A stretch of DNA of 64,000 nt, from assembly GCA_023409735.1 (NCBI GenBank), contig JAEYRB010000063.1, positions 146,847 to 210,846 on the forward strand. Direction: 5' to 3'. The notes beneath the pieces are model-generated. The model had not been told where the DNA came from. It did not search any database and was given only the letters and a program-made list of their open reading frames with translations. This stretch comes from Bacillota bacterium (lineage in GTDB: Bacteria > Bacillota > Clostridia > Acetivibrionales > DTU013). Below are positions 16,539-25,651 of the stretch, one piece after another; within the stretch, counting starts at the first letter, position 1; every line of letters starts with the position of its first letter. The position numbers were made by a program, and so were the translations under genes.

Positions 16539-17423
16539 ATGCTTATTGAAAATACTAATTTTATTGAAAGGCCCCTATATGCAAAGGGAAAGGTAAGAAA
16601 TATTTATGATCTTGGCGATAAGCTTCTGATAGTTGTGACAGACAGGATTTCTGCATTTGATGTGGTTTTTTCCGATCTAATATCCAACAAAGGAAAGGTT
16701 CTCAATAGTATATCTGAGTTCTGGTTTAATTTCACCTCAGACATAATTGGCAATCACATGATCACAACAGATGTAAGCAAGTACCCCGAAGAGTTTTCAA
16801 AATATATCGAGGAGCTTCAGGGCAGATCAATGCTGGTCCGTAAGGCAAAAATGGCAGAAGCTGAATGTATTGTAAGAGGATATCTCGAGGGCTCGGCACT
16901 CAAGGAGTACAAGCAGACCGGAAGTGTTTGCGGGATCAAGCTTCCTGAAGGACTGAAGCAGTGCGATAAGCTTCCTGAGCCAATATTTACTCCTTCCACA
17001 AAGGCAACCTCGGGACATGATGAAAATGTAACGTTTGAGGAGCTTGCCAACAGGATCGGAACTGACCTGGCAGTACAGCTCAGGGACAGCAGCCTTGCTC
17101 TTTATAATGCAGCAAGCAGGCATGCTGAAAGCAAGGGGATAATTCTTGCAGACACTAAGTTTGAGTTTGGTATGCTTGATGGCAAGCTGGCATTGGCGGA
17201 TGAAGCCTTTACGCCGGATTCATCACGGTTCTGGGATATGGCTGACTATGAGCCGGGCAGACCGCAGAAAAGCTTCGACAAGCAGTTCCTCAGAGAGTAT
17301 CTGGAAAGCATCAGCTGGAACAAGCAGCCACCGGCGCCTAAGCTTCCGGAGGCAGTCATAAAGAGTACAGAAGCAAAATATATAGAAGCATATGAGAGAA
17401 TAACCGGAAAGAGCTTATTATAA
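16539..17423 (+). CDS. purC: Phosphoribosylaminoimidazole-succinocarboxamide (SAICAR) synthase
   Basis: The 294-residue product ligates aspartate to CAIR in purine synthesis. Seen: YAKGKVRNIYDLGDKLLIVVTDRISAFD (parts: GKVRNIYDLGD, VTDRISAFDVV), the longer-type PurC segment VRKAKMAEAECIVRGYLEGS, TPSTKATSGHDENV, and ILADTKFEFG. ATG 16539 has AAAAGGAGAAAG upstream; the TTG 21 bases earlier lies before that site. It sits inside the his operon, 14 bases before hisH. HisH/HisF release AICAR, which re-enters purine synthesis two steps after PurC, so the placement is metabolically sensible but unusual. Confidence 0.96.
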   Translation: MLIENTNFIERPLYAKGKVRNIYDLGDKLLIVVTDRISAFDVVFSDLISNKGKVLNSISEFWFNFTSDIIGNHMITTDVSKYPEEFSKYIEELQGRSMLVRKAKMAEAECIVRGYLEGSALKEYKQTGSVCGIKLPEGLKQCDKLPEPIFTPSTKATSGHDENVTFEELANRIGTDLAVQLRDSSLALYNAASRHAESKGIILADTKFEFGMLDGKLALADEAFTPDSSRFWDMADYEPGRPQKSFDKQFLREYLESISWNKQPPAPKLPEAVIKSTEAKYIEAYERITGKSLL

Positions 17424-17437
17424 AGGATGGAAGCATT

Positions 17438-18049
17438 TTGATAGCAATAATTGATTATGGTGTAGGAAATCTGAGAAGTGTTGAAAAAGCACTGCAGTAC
17501 ATAGGAATGGATGCAGAGATCATCTCTGATCCTGAAAGGGTTCATTGTGCCTCTGCTGTTATATTGCCGGGGGTCGGGGCATATTCTGCCGGAATGGAAA
17601 ATCTGCGAAGATATGGCATGGTGGATGTTGTAAAAGAAGCAGTACTTAGCAATAAGCCGTTCCTTGGTATTTGTCTTGGAATGCAGCTGCTTTTTGAATA
17701 TAGCCAGGAGGGGGGAGAAAGAGTCGAGGGGCTTGGACTTTTACCCGGAGCTATAAAGGCCTTGCCTAAGGATGAGGGAATCAAGGTGCCTCATATTGGC
17801 TGGAATTCGCTTAAGACTTATGATAATCTGCTTTTTGGCGGACTCCCTGAAGATCCTTATGTATACTTTGTGCATTCATACTATTTGGATGCCGGTGAAA
17901 GATCCATAGTTGCCGCACAGTGTGACTATGGCATTACATTTGACGCGGCAGTCGGCAGAGGAAAAGTGTACGCGACGCAATTCCACCCGGAGAAAAGCGG
18001 TGAAATAGGCTTAAAAATATTAAAAAACTGGTCAACACTTATTAAATAA
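17438..18049 (+). CDS. hisH: Imidazole glycerol phosphate synthase, glutamine amidotransferase subunit
   Basis: The 203-residue class I glutaminase feeds ammonia to HisF. Seen: IAIIDYGVGNLRSVEKAL at the start, VILPGVGAYSAGM, the nucleophile loop FLGICLGMQLLFEYSQEG, and the His/Glu pair in ATQFHPEKSGEIGLKILKNW. The TTG start at 17438 has AAGGATGGA upstream. It is directly downstream of purC; hisA follows after 187 bases. Confidence 0.96.
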   Translation: MIAIIDYGVGNLRSVEKALQYIGMDAEIISDPERVHCASAVILPGVGAYSAGMENLRRYGMVDVVKEAVLSNKPFLGICLGMQLLFEYSQEGGERVEGLGLLPGAIKALPKDEGIKVPHIGWNSLKTYDNLLFGGLPEDPYVYFVHSYYLDAGERSIVAAQCDYGITFDAAVGRGKVYATQFHPEKSGEIGLKILKNWSTLIK

Positions 18050-18120
18050 AGCCATTTACAACGCAATCCCTAAATAATTGGGGAACACAATCTATGGACT
18101 GACTGCCAGTTATAACAGCA

Positions 18121-18147
18121 ATATTTTGTTTTGGAGCAACAAAATAT
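18121..18147 (+). other. Perfect inverted repeat between hisH and hisA
   Basis: ATATTTTGTT (18121-18130) pairs with AACAAAATAT (18138-18147) around TTGGAGC. There is no clean T-tract, so it is more likely an RNA stem or weak processing/attenuation site than a strong terminator. Confidence 0.45.
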
Positions 18148-18236
18148 ATTTTAGATAACTAGCAATAAATGCCAGTAAATATATAATAATCAGAAAAAGG
18201 CAAAATATATAAAAATAAACAGCGGGAGAGATAAAA

Positions 18237-18950
18237 ATGATTATTTATCCGGCAATCGACATTAAAGATGGTAAGTGTGTAAGACTTGTCCAAGGCAGAT
18301 TTGATGACGTAACCGAATACTCCAGACATCCATGGGAGATGGCAAAGAAATTCGAGCAAATAGGCGCAGAATATCTACATGTTGTGGACCTAGATGGAGC
18401 AAGACTGGGGGAGCCTCAGAACATTAACATTATCAGTGATATGGCGGTAAGGCTTGGCATTCCGGTTCAGCTCGGCGGAGGTATACGCACTATCGAGATG
18501 ATAGAGATAATACTATGCAAGGGAATTCAAAGAGTAATCCTGGGAACATCAGCTGTCAATGACCCGGAGCTTGTTAAAAAGGCAATTAAAGCATTCGGAA
18601 GTAATCTTGCTGTAGCAATAGATGCTAAGGATGGAATGGTAGCCATAGAGGGCTGGGCTAAAACGAGCAAGTTTACTGCAATAGGCTTTGCAAAAAAAAT
18701 GGAGGACTATGGAGCCAAGACCATCATATATACTGACATTTCCAGGGATGGCATGTTAAAGGGGCCTAATCTTAAGGCAATGGAGGATATGGTAAATGCT
18801 GTTGGAATAGATGTTATTGCATCAGGTGGTGTATCCAGCATACAGGATATCAAAAGTCTGAAGGAACTTGGTGTTGCAGGTGCAATTGTTGGTAAGGCAA
18901 TATATACAGGTGATATTGACCTGGAGGAAGCCATAGCGGCGGCAAAGTGA
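18237..18950 (+). CDS. hisA: ProFAR isomerase (phosphoribosylformimino-5-aminoimidazole carboxamide ribotide isomerase)
   Basis: The 237-residue (beta/alpha)8 barrel carries out the Amadori isomerisation of ProFAR to PRFAR. Seen: YPAIDIKDGKCVRLVQGRFD (catalytic Asp in AIDIKDG), LHVVDLDGAR, VQLGGGIRT, the second catalytic Asp in IYTDISRDGML, and ASGGVSSIQDI in the phosphate-binding loop. ATG 18237 follows GCGGGAGAG. Part of the his operon. Confidence 0.96.
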   Translation: MIIYPAIDIKDGKCVRLVQGRFDDVTEYSRHPWEMAKKFEQIGAEYLHVVDLDGARLGEPQNINIISDMAVRLGIPVQLGGGIRTIEMIEIILCKGIQRVILGTSAVNDPELVKKAIKAFGSNLAVAIDAKDGMVAIEGWAKTSKFTAIGFAKKMEDYGAKTIIYTDISRDGMLKGPNLKAMEDMVNAVGIDVIASGGVSSIQDIKSLKELGVAGAIVGKAIYTGDIDLEEAIAAAK

Positions 18951-19092
18951 TATAAATACAATGTGTGAACAGCTCTCTGTGTAGAAATACAGCATAGGGC
19001 TGATTGTGCAAACGCACTCAGCATACTTTTTATTGAATGTGGCTGCAACCGAAAATTAATATGAATCGAAGTGCTGTATTAGGGGGTAAATT

Positions 19093-19854
19093 ATGCACAC
19101 AAAGAGAATCATCCCGTGCCTTGATGTACATGGCGGAAGGGTAGTAAAGGGAGTCAACTTTATTAATATAAGAGACGCGGGTGATCCTGTGGAGGCGGCT
19201 TCCATGTATGACAAGGCCGGTGCGGATGAACTTACTTTTTTAGATATAACTGCTTCATCAGATGATAGAGGCATTATGCTTGACATAGTGAAGCGCGTAG
19301 CAGAGCAGGTCTTTATTCCGTTTACCGTAGGCGGCGGCATTAGAAGCGTTGATGATTTCAGGGAAATACTTAAAGCGGGTGCAGATAAAATATCAATAAA
19401 TTCTGCTGCTATTAAGAGACCAGAATTGATCACGGAGGCTGCTGTACGATTTGGAAGCCAGTGTGTAGTTGTTGCTATTGACGCAAAAAGAAATAAATCA
19501 GGCAGCAGCTGGGATGTATATCTTAACGGCGGACGAGTGAATACGGGAAAGGATGCAGTCGAGTGGGCTATCGAAGCTCAGAAGCGTGGCGCCGGTGAAA
19601 TACTTTTGACAAGTATGGACTGCGACGGAACAAAAAAAGGATATGATATAGAGCTGACCAGGACGATCTCTGAAAGCGTGGGAATACCGGTGATCGCATC
19701 AGGCGGTGCCGGCACGATGGAGCATTTCTATGAAGCTTTTACTGAAGGTAAGGCTGATGCTGTACTTGCAGCCTCACTTTTTCACTTCCGTGAAATGGAG
19801 ATATGTGATTTGAAACAGTACCTTAGAAACAAGGGAATTGAAATGAGGTTATAA
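19093..19854 (+). CDS. hisF: Imidazole glycerol phosphate synthase, cyclase subunit
   Basis: The 253-residue barrel uses ammonia from HisH to turn PRFAR into IGP and AICAR. Seen: RIIPCLDVHGGRVVKG (catalytic Asp), ADELTFLDITAS, FTVGGGIRSVDD, INSAAIKRPELI, the second catalytic Asp in LTSMDCDGTKKGYD, and ASGGAGTMEHF. ATG 19093 is preceded by AGGGGGT. It is four bases from hisIE, so the two are probably translationally linked. Confidence 0.96.
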   Translation: MHTKRIIPCLDVHGGRVVKGVNFINIRDAGDPVEAASMYDKAGADELTFLDITASSDDRGIMLDIVKRVAEQVFIPFTVGGGIRSVDDFREILKAGADKISINSAAIKRPELITEAAVRFGSQCVVVAIDAKRNKSGSSWDVYLNGGRVNTGKDAVEWAIEAQKRGAGEILLTSMDCDGTKKGYDIELTRTISESVGIPVIASGGAGTMEHFYEAFTEGKADAVLAASLFHFREMEICDLKQYLRNKGIEMRL

Positions 19855-19858
19855 AATA

Positions 19859-20695
19859 ATGAATATAATGGACAAGGTAAAATTCAATAAGGACGGTCTT
19901 ATACCTGCTGTTACACAGGATATCAGAACAGATGAGGTGCTGATGCTGGCATATATGAATGAGGAAGCTCTTACAAAGACCATTGAAACGGGAATGGCCC
20001 ATTATTACAGCAGAAGCAGACAGAAACTATGGCTTAAGGGTGAGACCTCCGGACATTTCCAGAAAATCAGGTCCATAAGTATTGATTGTGATGGCGACAC
20101 ACTGCTTTTAAAGGTAGAGCAAACCGGTGCTGCCTGCCATACAGGACATCATTCGTGTTTTTTTACAAGACTTGACGCTGATGTGTTAAAGGAAGGAATA
20201 GATGCTGAGGAAGCGGGCATAGGAAAAGATACTGCAGAAGTATGCAAAGCTGCTTCAGACGATGTAGGAGACGAAACTGCTGTACAAGTATATGGTGCCG
20301 CCATTCTAAAGGCGGCAGAAGCAAGCAGAGCGATGAATATTGAAAATGCTGCTAACTCAGATATGACAAACCCGGATACAGATAACACAAATACTCAGAA
20401 CACAAATACAAGAATAGGCGCTGAGGTGTTGCAACAGGTTTTCGATGTTATAACTGACAGAAAGGCGAATCCAAGAGAAGGCTCATATACGAACTATCTA
20501 TTTGAAAAGGGCCTGAATAAGATTCTAAAAAAGGTAGGCGAAGAGGCTACTGAAGTCGTTATTGCCTCTAAAAGCGGTTCTCCAGAGGATATAAGCGCAG
20601 AAATTGCAGATCTGGTTTATCATATCATGGTTCTTCTTGTAGATCAGGGGCTGACTCTCCAGGATATTTACAAAGAACTTGAGCAGAGGAAGTAA
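19859..20695 (+). CDS. hisIE: Bifunctional phosphoribosyl-AMP cyclohydrolase / phosphoribosyl-ATP pyrophosphatase
   Basis: The N-domain (about 1-107) is HisI: LAYMNEEAL, YYSRSRQKLWLKGETSG, DCDGDTLLL and the Zn cysteines of GAACHTGHHSCF (Cys93, Cys100). The C-domain (about 187-278) is HisE: VFDVITDRKANPREGSYTNYLF, KVGEEATEVVIASK, DLVYHIMVLL. Together they perform steps 2 and 3. The protein is 278 residues, against about 200-220 for usual HisIE. The excess is a roughly 78-residue Ala-, Asp-, Asn- and Thr-rich linker (108-185, including NTNTQNTNT), which looks disordered. Last gene of the operon, starting four bases after hisF. Confidence 0.95.
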   Translation: MNIMDKVKFNKDGLIPAVTQDIRTDEVLMLAYMNEEALTKTIETGMAHYYSRSRQKLWLKGETSGHFQKIRSISIDCDGDTLLLKVEQTGAACHTGHHSCFFTRLDADVLKEGIDAEEAGIGKDTAEVCKAASDDVGDETAVQVYGAAILKAAEASRAMNIENAANSDMTNPDTDNTNTQNTNTRIGAEVLQQVFDVITDRKANPREGSYTNYLFEKGLNKILKKVGEEATEVVIASKSGSPEDISAEIADLVYHIMVLLVDQGLTLQDIYKELEQRK

Positions 20696-20781
20696 TGGTA
20701 AAAAACAATGATATTGCGAAATATAACCAGATAATTGGCCCTAATTACCTTAAAATAATGTAATTTGCCAAAAATGAATAT

Positions 20782-20811
20782 TTGATTTAAAAATGGATAG
20801 TATATTATATT
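20782..20811 (+). promoter_or_regulatory. Possible groESL promoter
   Basis: TTGATT (20782-20787) and TATATT (20806-20811), with an 18-base spacer, sit just before CIRCE. The A/T-rich context makes the exact -10 uncertain. Confidence 0.4.
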
Positions 20812-20821
20812 ATTAATGTAA

Positions 20822-20848
20822 TTAGCACTCAATGGTATCGAGTGCTAA
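20822..20848 (+). promoter_or_regulatory. CIRCE operator (HrcA site)
   Basis: TTAGCACTC (20822-20830), a nine-base spacer and GAGTGCTAA (20840-20848) give a perfect CIRCE. It places groES-groEL under HrcA heat-shock repression. Confidence 0.97.
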
Positions 20849-20878
20849 TAAAATGTAAAACAGATGGAGGTAAACTAT

Positions 20879-21166
20879 ATGAAAATAAAACCATTAGGTG
20901 AAAGAGTAGTTATAAAGATGCTTGAAAGCGAAGAAACAACTAAGAGTGGTATTGTTCTTCCCGGAAGTGCAAAGGAAAAACCGCAGGTTGCGGAAATAGT
21001 TGCTGTAGGCCCAGGCGGATTCGATGACAAGGGCAAGGAAATCAAGATGGAAGTTAAGGTTGGAGACAGAGTTCTTATAAGCAAATATGCAGGAACAGAA
21101 GTAAAGCTTGATAATACTGAGTACACAATACTCAAACAAAGCGATATTCTGGCTATTGTTGATTAA
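20879..21166 (+). CDS. groES: Co-chaperonin GroES (Hsp10)
   Basis: The 95-residue lid of the GroEL chaperonin starts at ATG 20879, after GGAGGTAAACTAT; the ATG 15 bases earlier overlaps that ribosome site. Seen: KIKPLGERVVIK at the start, the mobile loop SEETTKSGIVLPGSAKEKPQ (part: TTKSGIVLPGSA), EIVAVGPGG, and VGDRVLISKYAGTEVK near the end. It is directly behind CIRCE and 52 bases before groEL. Confidence 0.98.
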   Translation: MKIKPLGERVVIKMLESEETTKSGIVLPGSAKEKPQVAEIVAVGPGGFDDKGKEIKMEVKVGDRVLISKYAGTEVKLDNTEYTILKQSDILAIVD

Positions 21167-21218
21167 TAATACGTTCAGGTATATTAAATAAATTAAGCAA
21201 ATAAGGAGGCTTATATAT

Positions 21219-22853
21219 ATGGCAAAAGATATTAAATTCGGAGAAGACGCTAGGCGCGCTCTTGAGAGCGGTGTAAACCAGTTAGCCGATGCAGTCAAAA
21301 TTACACTTGGACCTAAGGGTAGAAACGTTGTTCTTGATAAGAAATTCGGATCTCCTCTTATAACAAATGATGGTGTTACAATTGCTAAGGAAATTGAACT
21401 TGAAGACAGATTTGAAAATATGGGAGCTCAGCTTGTAAAAGAGGTTGCTACTAAGACAAATGATGTAGCAGGTGATGGTACAACAACCGCAACTCTGCTC
21501 GCACAGGCAATAATAAGAGAAGGACTCAAAAATCTCGCTGCAGGCGCAAACCCGATGATACTTAAGAAGGGTATTGCAAAGGCTGTAGATACTGCTGTTA
21601 CTGCGATTAAGGACGGAAGCAGGAAGATTAACGGCAAGGAAGATATTGCAAGAGTTGCTGCTATATCTGCAAACGATGAAGAAATTGGCTCATTGATAGC
21701 AGACGCTATGGAAAAGGTTTCAAACGACGGTGTTATAACTGTTGAAGAATCAAAAACCATGGGAACAAATCTTGAGGTTGTTGAAGGTATGCAGTTTGAC
21801 AGAGGCTATGTATCTGCATACATGGTAACTGATACAGAAAAGATGGAAGCTGTTATGGATGATGCATACATCCTTATAACTGACAAAAAGATAAGCAACA
21901 TACAAGACCTGCTGCCTCTGCTTGAGCAGATCGTTCAGTCAGGCAAGAAGCTTGTTATAATCGCTGAGGATGTTGAGGGTGAAGCTCTTACAACTCTTAT
22001 CGTAAATAAGCTTCGCGGAACCTTCAATTGTGTTGCTGTTAAGGCACCGGGCTTTGGCGACAGAAGGAAGGAAATGCTTAAGGATATAGCAATTCTTACA
22101 GGCGGACAGGTAATCTCCGAGGAGTTGGGACTTGATCTTAAGGAAACTAAGATTGAGCAGCTTGGTAGGGCAAGACAGATCAAGGTTCAGAAGGAAAATA
22201 CAGTTATAGTTGATGGTGCAGGACAGCAGGAAGAAATTAAAAAGAGAATTACTGCTATCAAGGCACAGATTGAGGAAACTACCTCAGACTTTGATAAGGA
22301 AAAGCTTCAGGAAAGACTTGCAAAACTGTCAGGCGGCGTAGCTGTTATTCAGGTAGGTGCTGCAACTGAAACAGAAATGAAGGAAAAGAAGCTTCGTATA
22401 GAGGATGCTCTTGCAGCTACAAAGGCAGCTGTTGAAGAGGGTATAGTAGCAGGCGGCGGTACCGCACTTGTAAATGCTATTCCGGCTGTTGCAAAGCTGT
22501 TGACTTCAACTCATGGCGATGAAAAGACAGGTGTACAGATCATTGTTAAGGCTCTCGAGGAGCCTGTAAGACAGATTGCAGCAAATGCAGGCTTAGAAGG
22601 CTCTGTTATTGTTGACAAGATCAAGAACAGTAATCAGGGAATCGGCTTTGATTGCCTGAAGGAAGAGTATCTTGACATGATAGCTGCCGGAATAGTTGAT
22701 CCTGCCAAGGTTACAAGGTCAGCTCTGCAGAATGCAGCTTCAGTTGCAGCTATGGTACTTACGACTGAGAGCGTTGTTGCCGATAAGCCTGAAAAAGAGG
22801 CTGCAATGCCTGCAGGTGGCGGAATGCCGGGCGGAATGGGCGGAATGTACTAA
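21219..22853 (+). CDS. groEL: Chaperonin GroEL (Hsp60)
   Basis: The 544-residue type I chaperonin folds proteins in the cytoplasm with GroES. Seen: AKDIKFGEDARRAL, ATP-binding TLGPKGRNVVLDKKFG, NDVAGDGTTTATLLAQAI, AAVEEGIVAGGGTALVNA, and the C-terminal GGMPGGMGGMY tail. The length is normal. ATG 21219 follows AAGGAGGC. The two-gene operon ends in a strong terminator. Confidence 0.99.
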   Translation: MAKDIKFGEDARRALESGVNQLADAVKITLGPKGRNVVLDKKFGSPLITNDGVTIAKEIELEDRFENMGAQLVKEVATKTNDVAGDGTTTATLLAQAIIREGLKNLAAGANPMILKKGIAKAVDTAVTAIKDGSRKINGKEDIARVAAISANDEEIGSLIADAMEKVSNDGVITVEESKTMGTNLEVVEGMQFDRGYVSAYMVTDTEKMEAVMDDAYILITDKKISNIQDLLPLLEQIVQSGKKLVIIAEDVEGEALTTLIVNKLRGTFNCVAVKAPGFGDRRKEMLKDIAILTGGQVISEELGLDLKETKIEQLGRARQIKVQKENTVIVDGAGQQEEIKKRITAIKAQIEETTSDFDKEKLQERLAKLSGGVAVIQVGAATETEMKEKKLRIEDALAATKAAVEEGIVAGGGTALVNAIPAVAKLLTSTHGDEKTGVQIIVKALEEPVRQIAANAGLEGSVIVDKIKNSNQGIGFDCLKEEYLDMIAAGIVDPAKVTRSALQNAASVAAMVLTTESVVADKPEKEAAMPAGGGMPGGMGGMY

Positions 22854-22890
22854 GCCGTTTAGTTAGCAAATGTTAATATAAAGTATATAA

Positions 22891-22919
22891 AAGGTCTGCC
22901 TTTTTAGCAGACCTTTTTA
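22891..22919 (+). terminator. groESL intrinsic terminator
   Basis: AAGGTCTGC pairs with GCAGACCTT around CTTTTTA, followed by TTT. Confidence 0.9.
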
Positions 22920-23086
22920 CTTATTACGTTGCCATTTTTATTTTCATATGTAATATTACATTGATGCTGTTCATAAAAGTGTTACAAGTATTATGCAGTG
23001 CAGATATTGTTTATCTGACTGAAATATGATAAAATTCAGCATATGCGGACATGTTATTGTTGTGAAAATTTATTGGAGGACTTATA

Positions 23087-23599
23087 ATGGATACTTTTAT
23101 AGAGAAAATTGTTACAAAGAAAAAAGGGCCTGTTGATTATTTTATAACATTTGGACTGATACTGGCAGCAGTAATTCTTACTATGCTTTCTTTTTCTATT
23201 CAGATACTGCAGCAGCTTGGCATTTCACTCCTGATTGCTGCTGCCATTATATATCTTGTATACCGCCTGATCAATGCTCGTAATATTGAATATGAATATA
23301 TCGTCACAAATGGAGATCTTGACATTGATAAAATTATTTCCAGGCGTAAGAGAAAGAGAATTTTCAGTGCAAGCTGCAAGGAGTTTGAGATACTTGCCAA
23401 GGTCAGCAGCAATAGCTTCAGCCAGTCTGTGCAAAGTATAAAGAACAGGATAGATGCCACAAGTAATATTAATTCGCCTGACGCATATTTTGCTACGCTT
23501 GCTTATAAAGGCGAAAAGACAGTTGTAATTTTCGAACCTGACGAAAGAATGCTTAACAACTTTAAAATATTTATTCCAAGAAAAATGTTTTTAAATTAA
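23087..23599 (+). CDS. Two-helix membrane protein of unknown function (DUF6106-like)
   Basis: The 170-residue product has two adjacent hydrophobic helices (about 17-37 and 41-62: FITFGLILAAVILTMLSF, ISLLIAAAIIYLVYRL) and then a cytosolic-looking basic domain. The GDLDIDKIISRRKRKRIFSA segment is a recurrent feature of small clostridial membrane proteins annotated as DUF6106; that assignment is from memory and tentative. The tail YKGEKTVVIFEPDERML resembles a phospholipid- or self-interaction strand but is unassigned. ATG 23087 has TTGGAGG. It is monocistronic. Confidence 0.75.
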   Translation: MDTFIEKIVTKKKGPVDYFITFGLILAAVILTMLSFSIQILQQLGISLLIAAAIIYLVYRLINARNIEYEYIVTNGDLDIDKIISRRKRKRIFSASCKEFEILAKVSSNSFSQSVQSIKNRIDATSNINSPDAYFATLAYKGEKTVVIFEPDERMLNNFKIFIPRKMFLN

Positions 23600-23613
23600 A
23601 ATTTAGTATAAAT

Positions 23614-23646
23614 AATGCCTTCATTCTATGACAGGATGAAGGCATT
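23614..23646 (+). terminator. Hairpin after the two-helix membrane protein
   Basis: AATGCCTTCAT (23614-23624) pairs perfectly with ATGAAGGCATT (23636-23646), but no T-tract follows. It may act with the next hairpin. Confidence 0.5.
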
Positions 23647-23684
23647 GGTATAATGAGGCTTAGTAAAAGTGATATTTACTGCCA

Positions 23685-23707
23685 CCTCGTTGAGACGAGG
23701 AATTTTT
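23685..23707 (+). terminator. Intrinsic terminator
   Basis: CCTCGT-TGAG-ACGAGG is followed by AATTTTT. It separates the membrane-protein gene from the GH18 gene. Confidence 0.65.
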
Positions 23708-23835
23708 ACCAGAAAATTTTCTTTGACGCTGTATTAAAATATAGGGAACATTACATATGCCTTTAGGTCTAAAACCAGGCTTTTATAATCTGCCTGGGCT
23801 GTATATTCTGTTTCCATAAAAATCAGGTGGTGCAT

Positions 23836-25572
23836 TTGAAAAAGACATTAACAATTCTAATGCTGATAGTGGTTGCCATAACTGCATGTGCAGGCGTTGC
23901 CTATGTCGCATACAGGTTATTTTTTATGCCGAACAATACTGTTGTACCCGCCTTTCCTGACAATGGCACAAACATAATAGTTGAGGGAGAATTGGTGTTT
24001 ACAAGTGAGAATTTAATTTCTGACGGCAGAATACTTCTTCCGCTTGAAGTGGTAAAGGAGCATATTGACAAAAACATAGATTGGGACGAGCAGGTACATA
24101 AGCTTACAATAACAACGAGGGATAGAGTTATACGTATGAAGACCGGAAGCTTAGAAGCTTATGTAAATAACGAGCCTGTAACGCTTAATATACCGGCCCA
24201 GGAGACAGATGGAACTGTATATGTGCCAATTGAATTTTTAAGCAGCTATTATGGTATAAGTATCAAGTATATAGAAGCAAATAAAGCTGTAATTATTGAT
24301 TTTCTTGATAATATCCGGCAATATGCAAGTCTTATCAAGGGGGGCGCTGTCATAAGGACGGGCAGCTCAATATTTAATCCTATCTTAAGAAAATATGATA
24401 AGAAGATAATTGAAGATGTTAAACTAAGAGTATACGAGGAATATGAAAAGTGGTACAAGGTAAGAACAGAGGATGGGATCATTGGTTATATTGAGAAGAA
24501 GTATGTTAAGGTAACGTTAGCACAGTCTGATACTGATTTAAGCAGGGAACCCGCAGAGGATGTATGGAAGCCTGAGAACGGCAGGATATGTATGGTATGG
24601 GATTATGCATATAAGGTAAAAAATGATCTGGAAAGCAGACAGACCATAGAAGGACTTGATATAATATCTCCGACATGGTTTCAGGTGGTTGGCAAAGACG
24701 GCGAGGTAAAGAATTTCGCCGATAGTAAATATGTAAAGTGGGCACATGGACTCGGTTACAAGGTTTGGGCATTACTTAGCAACAGCTTTGATAATTCGTC
24801 ACAGACCAGTGAATTCTTAAACAATGCAGACTCAAGGGATAATGCGATAAAGCAGGTACTGGCATTTGCATCGCTCTATGAGCTTGATGGTATAAACATA
24901 GATTTTGAAAACATCAAGACAAGTGATAAGGATGTGTTAACACAGTTTGTAAGGGAAATGGCACCCTTGCTTCGTCAACAGGGGCTGGTTGTTTCTATAG
25001 ATGTAAATATGCTGGGCTGCTATGACAGAAAAGCTTTAGGCGAGGCTGTGGATTATGTTGTGTTAATGGCTTATGACCAGCATTGGAGTGGCGGCAGTGT
25101 AGCAGGCTCGGTTTCACAGCTTAGCTGGACGGACCGAATCGTGCAGATATACCTTAAGGATGTTCCTGCTGAGAAGCTAATACTTGGAATGCCATTTTAC
25201 ACCAGACTGTGGATAGAAACAGAAAAAGACGGCTCTATAGAGCTGACCAGCAAGGCACTTTCAATGGATGGTATAGAAAAGCTCCTGAAGGAAAACAACG
25301 CGCAGAAGGTATGGGATAACAAGAGCGGACAGTTTTATAGTGAATTTGAGAAGGAAGGTTCAGTATACAGGGTTTGGCTGGAGGATTCAAATTCATTGAA
25401 TCTTAGGACATCCATTGCGCATAAGTATGAATTAGCGGGTGCTGCTGCCTGGAGACTTGATTTTGAGTTCCCTGATGTATGGAATGTGATAAACCATAAT
25501 CTTAAGGTAGTAGGAGACTACGAAGAATGGACAAAGCTAAATGAGGAAACAATGTATACATATTCTGAGTAG
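23836..25572 (+). CDS. Secreted/membrane-anchored glycoside hydrolase family 18 protein with copper-amine-oxidase-like N domain
   Basis: The 578-residue product has an N-terminal membrane anchor (LTILMLIVVAITACAGVAYV). At about 45-160 is a copper-amine-oxidase-N-like module (ILLPLEVVKEHI, TVYVPIEFLSSYYG), then an SH3-like module (about 165-235, YKVRTEDGIIGYIEKKYVKV). A GH18 barrel follows from about 245, with the catalytic DxxDxE motif as LDGINIDFENIK and the conserved MAYDQHWSG and AAAWRLDFEFP segments. Such YaaH/YdhD-type proteins bind and trim peptidoglycan or spore cortex. TTG 23836 is taken as start because AGGTGG lies just before it. Single gene; mgtC-like gene follows after 79 bases. 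Confidence 0.85.
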   Translation: MKKTLTILMLIVVAITACAGVAYVAYRLFFMPNNTVVPAFPDNGTNIIVEGELVFTSENLISDGRILLPLEVVKEHIDKNIDWDEQVHKLTITTRDRVIRMKTGSLEAYVNNEPVTLNIPAQETDGTVYVPIEFLSSYYGISIKYIEANKAVIIDFLDNIRQYASLIKGGAVIRTGSSIFNPILRKYDKKIIEDVKLRVYEEYEKWYKVRTEDGIIGYIEKKYVKVTLAQSDTDLSREPAEDVWKPENGRICMVWDYAYKVKNDLESRQTIEGLDIISPTWFQVVGKDGEVKNFADSKYVKWAHGLGYKVWALLSNSFDNSSQTSEFLNNADSRDNAIKQVLAFASLYELDGINIDFENIKTSDKDVLTQFVREMAPLLRQQGLVVSIDVNMLGCYDRKALGEAVDYVVLMAYDQHWSGGSVAGSVSQLSWTDRIVQIYLKDVPAEKLILGMPFYTRLWIETEKDGSIELTSKALSMDGIEKLLKENNAQKVWDNKSGQFYSEFEKEGSVYRVWLEDSNSLNLRTSIAHKYELAGAAAWRLDFEFPDVWNVINHNLKVVGDYEEWTKLNEETMYTYSE

Positions 25573-25651
25573 CGATGCCATCTTTATGAAGCTTATTTCT
25601 ATTTTAATTACATAAAATGAAATAATGGCATCTATTGAGAGGATTGATTGA

